Shown here one piece after another: positions 5,154-5,270 of a DNA stretch of 5,270 nucleotides. The notes below the pieces were generated by a model. It made no database searches. It was not told where the DNA came from and saw nothing but the letters and a program-made list of their open reading frames with translations. Both the position numbers and the translations under genes were made by a program. Source of the stretch: Hyphomicrobiales bacterium (lineage in GTDB: Bacteria > Pseudomonadota > Alphaproteobacteria > Rhizobiales > Xanthobacteraceae); assembly GCA_016210825.1 (NCBI GenBank), contig JACQTM010000055.1, positions 1 to 5,270 on the forward strand, given 5' to 3'. The stretch's first letter is position 1. Each line of letters opens with the position of its first letter.

Positions 5154-5270
5154 ATGGTGGTGCTCGGCATTGAGACGACCTGCGATGAAACCGCGGCAGC
5201 CGTGGTTGAGCGGCGCGGCGAGGGTCGTGGCCGGATTCTCTCGAACATCGTCTTGTCTCAGACCAATGAA
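5154..5270 (+). CDS. tsaD: tRNA threonylcarbamoyladenosine synthase subunit TsaD, N-terminal part (truncated by window edge)
   Basis: The first 39 codons are present and the frame is open to the edge. GIETTCDETAAAVVE (5-19) is the hallmark N-terminal ATPase motif of TsaD (formerly Gcp/YgjD), and SNIVLSQTNE (30-39) matches the next conserved strand. TsaD works with TsaB and TsaE to transfer the threonylcarbamoyl group to A37 of ANN-decoding tRNAs (t6A) in the cytoplasm. The metal-binding histidines lie beyond the window. AAGGGA, 5 nt before the ATG, is a good ribosome binding site and fixes the start. The gene is divergent from hemC, with 111 bp between start codons. Confidence 0.96.
   Translation, partial: MVVLGIETTCDETAAAVVERRGEGRGRILSNIVLSQTNE

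Noticed and set aside
5057..5248. Minus-strand frame across the hemC-tsaD gap
   Set aside because: It overlaps the start of tsaD in antisense, has no ribosome binding site and resembles no known family.

Overview
The window looks like chromosome of an alphaproteobacterium, most likely Hyphomicrobiales (Rhizobiales). The main reasons are the minus-strand gene order hemC-hemD-mitofilin (Mic60-type)-HemY, divergent from tsaD, together with moderately high GC and an alanine/arginine-rich codon usage. I cannot name a genus from this sequence alone.

Layout from right to left. At the right edge the first 39 codons of tsaD run rightward out of the window. A 111-bp divergent intergenic region separates tsaD from a leftward block of four genes: hemC (porphobilinogen deaminase), hemD (uroporphyrinogen-III synthase, overlapping hemC by 8 bp), a membrane-anchored coiled-coil protein of the alphaproteobacterial mitofilin/Mic60 family, and a HemY-type TPR membrane protein. 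HemC and HemD catalyse consecutive steps from porphobilinogen to uroporphyrinogen III, the precursor of haem, sirohaem, cobalamin and chlorophylls. The two membrane proteins follow in the same direction with short gaps, so this is probably one transcription unit. About 60 bp after hemY lies a complete tRNA-Thr(CGT) gene on the same strand, with a plausible promoter of its own.

The left 325 bp are different in character. Immediately beyond the 3' end of the tRNA is a 161-bp non-coding stretch with a near-perfect 23-bp palindrome, a sigma70-like promoter, a perfect 10-bp inverted repeat and an additional direct copy of its arm. The 5' end of a tyrosine-recombinase (integrase) gene follows and runs off the left edge. 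The first 54 residues of this integrase match the N-terminal arm-DNA-binding (DUF4102-type) domain. An integrase gene that starts next to the 3' end of a tRNA is the classical arrangement at the end of a tRNA-inserted integrative element (genomic island, ICE or prophage). The window therefore appears to span the junction between a conserved chromosomal haem-biosynthesis locus (right) and a mobile element (left). Cargo genes and the second attachment site would lie to the left, outside the window.

The enzymes and the tRNA are familiar families. The parts least explained by known features are the compact repeats and palindrome between the tRNA and the integrase.
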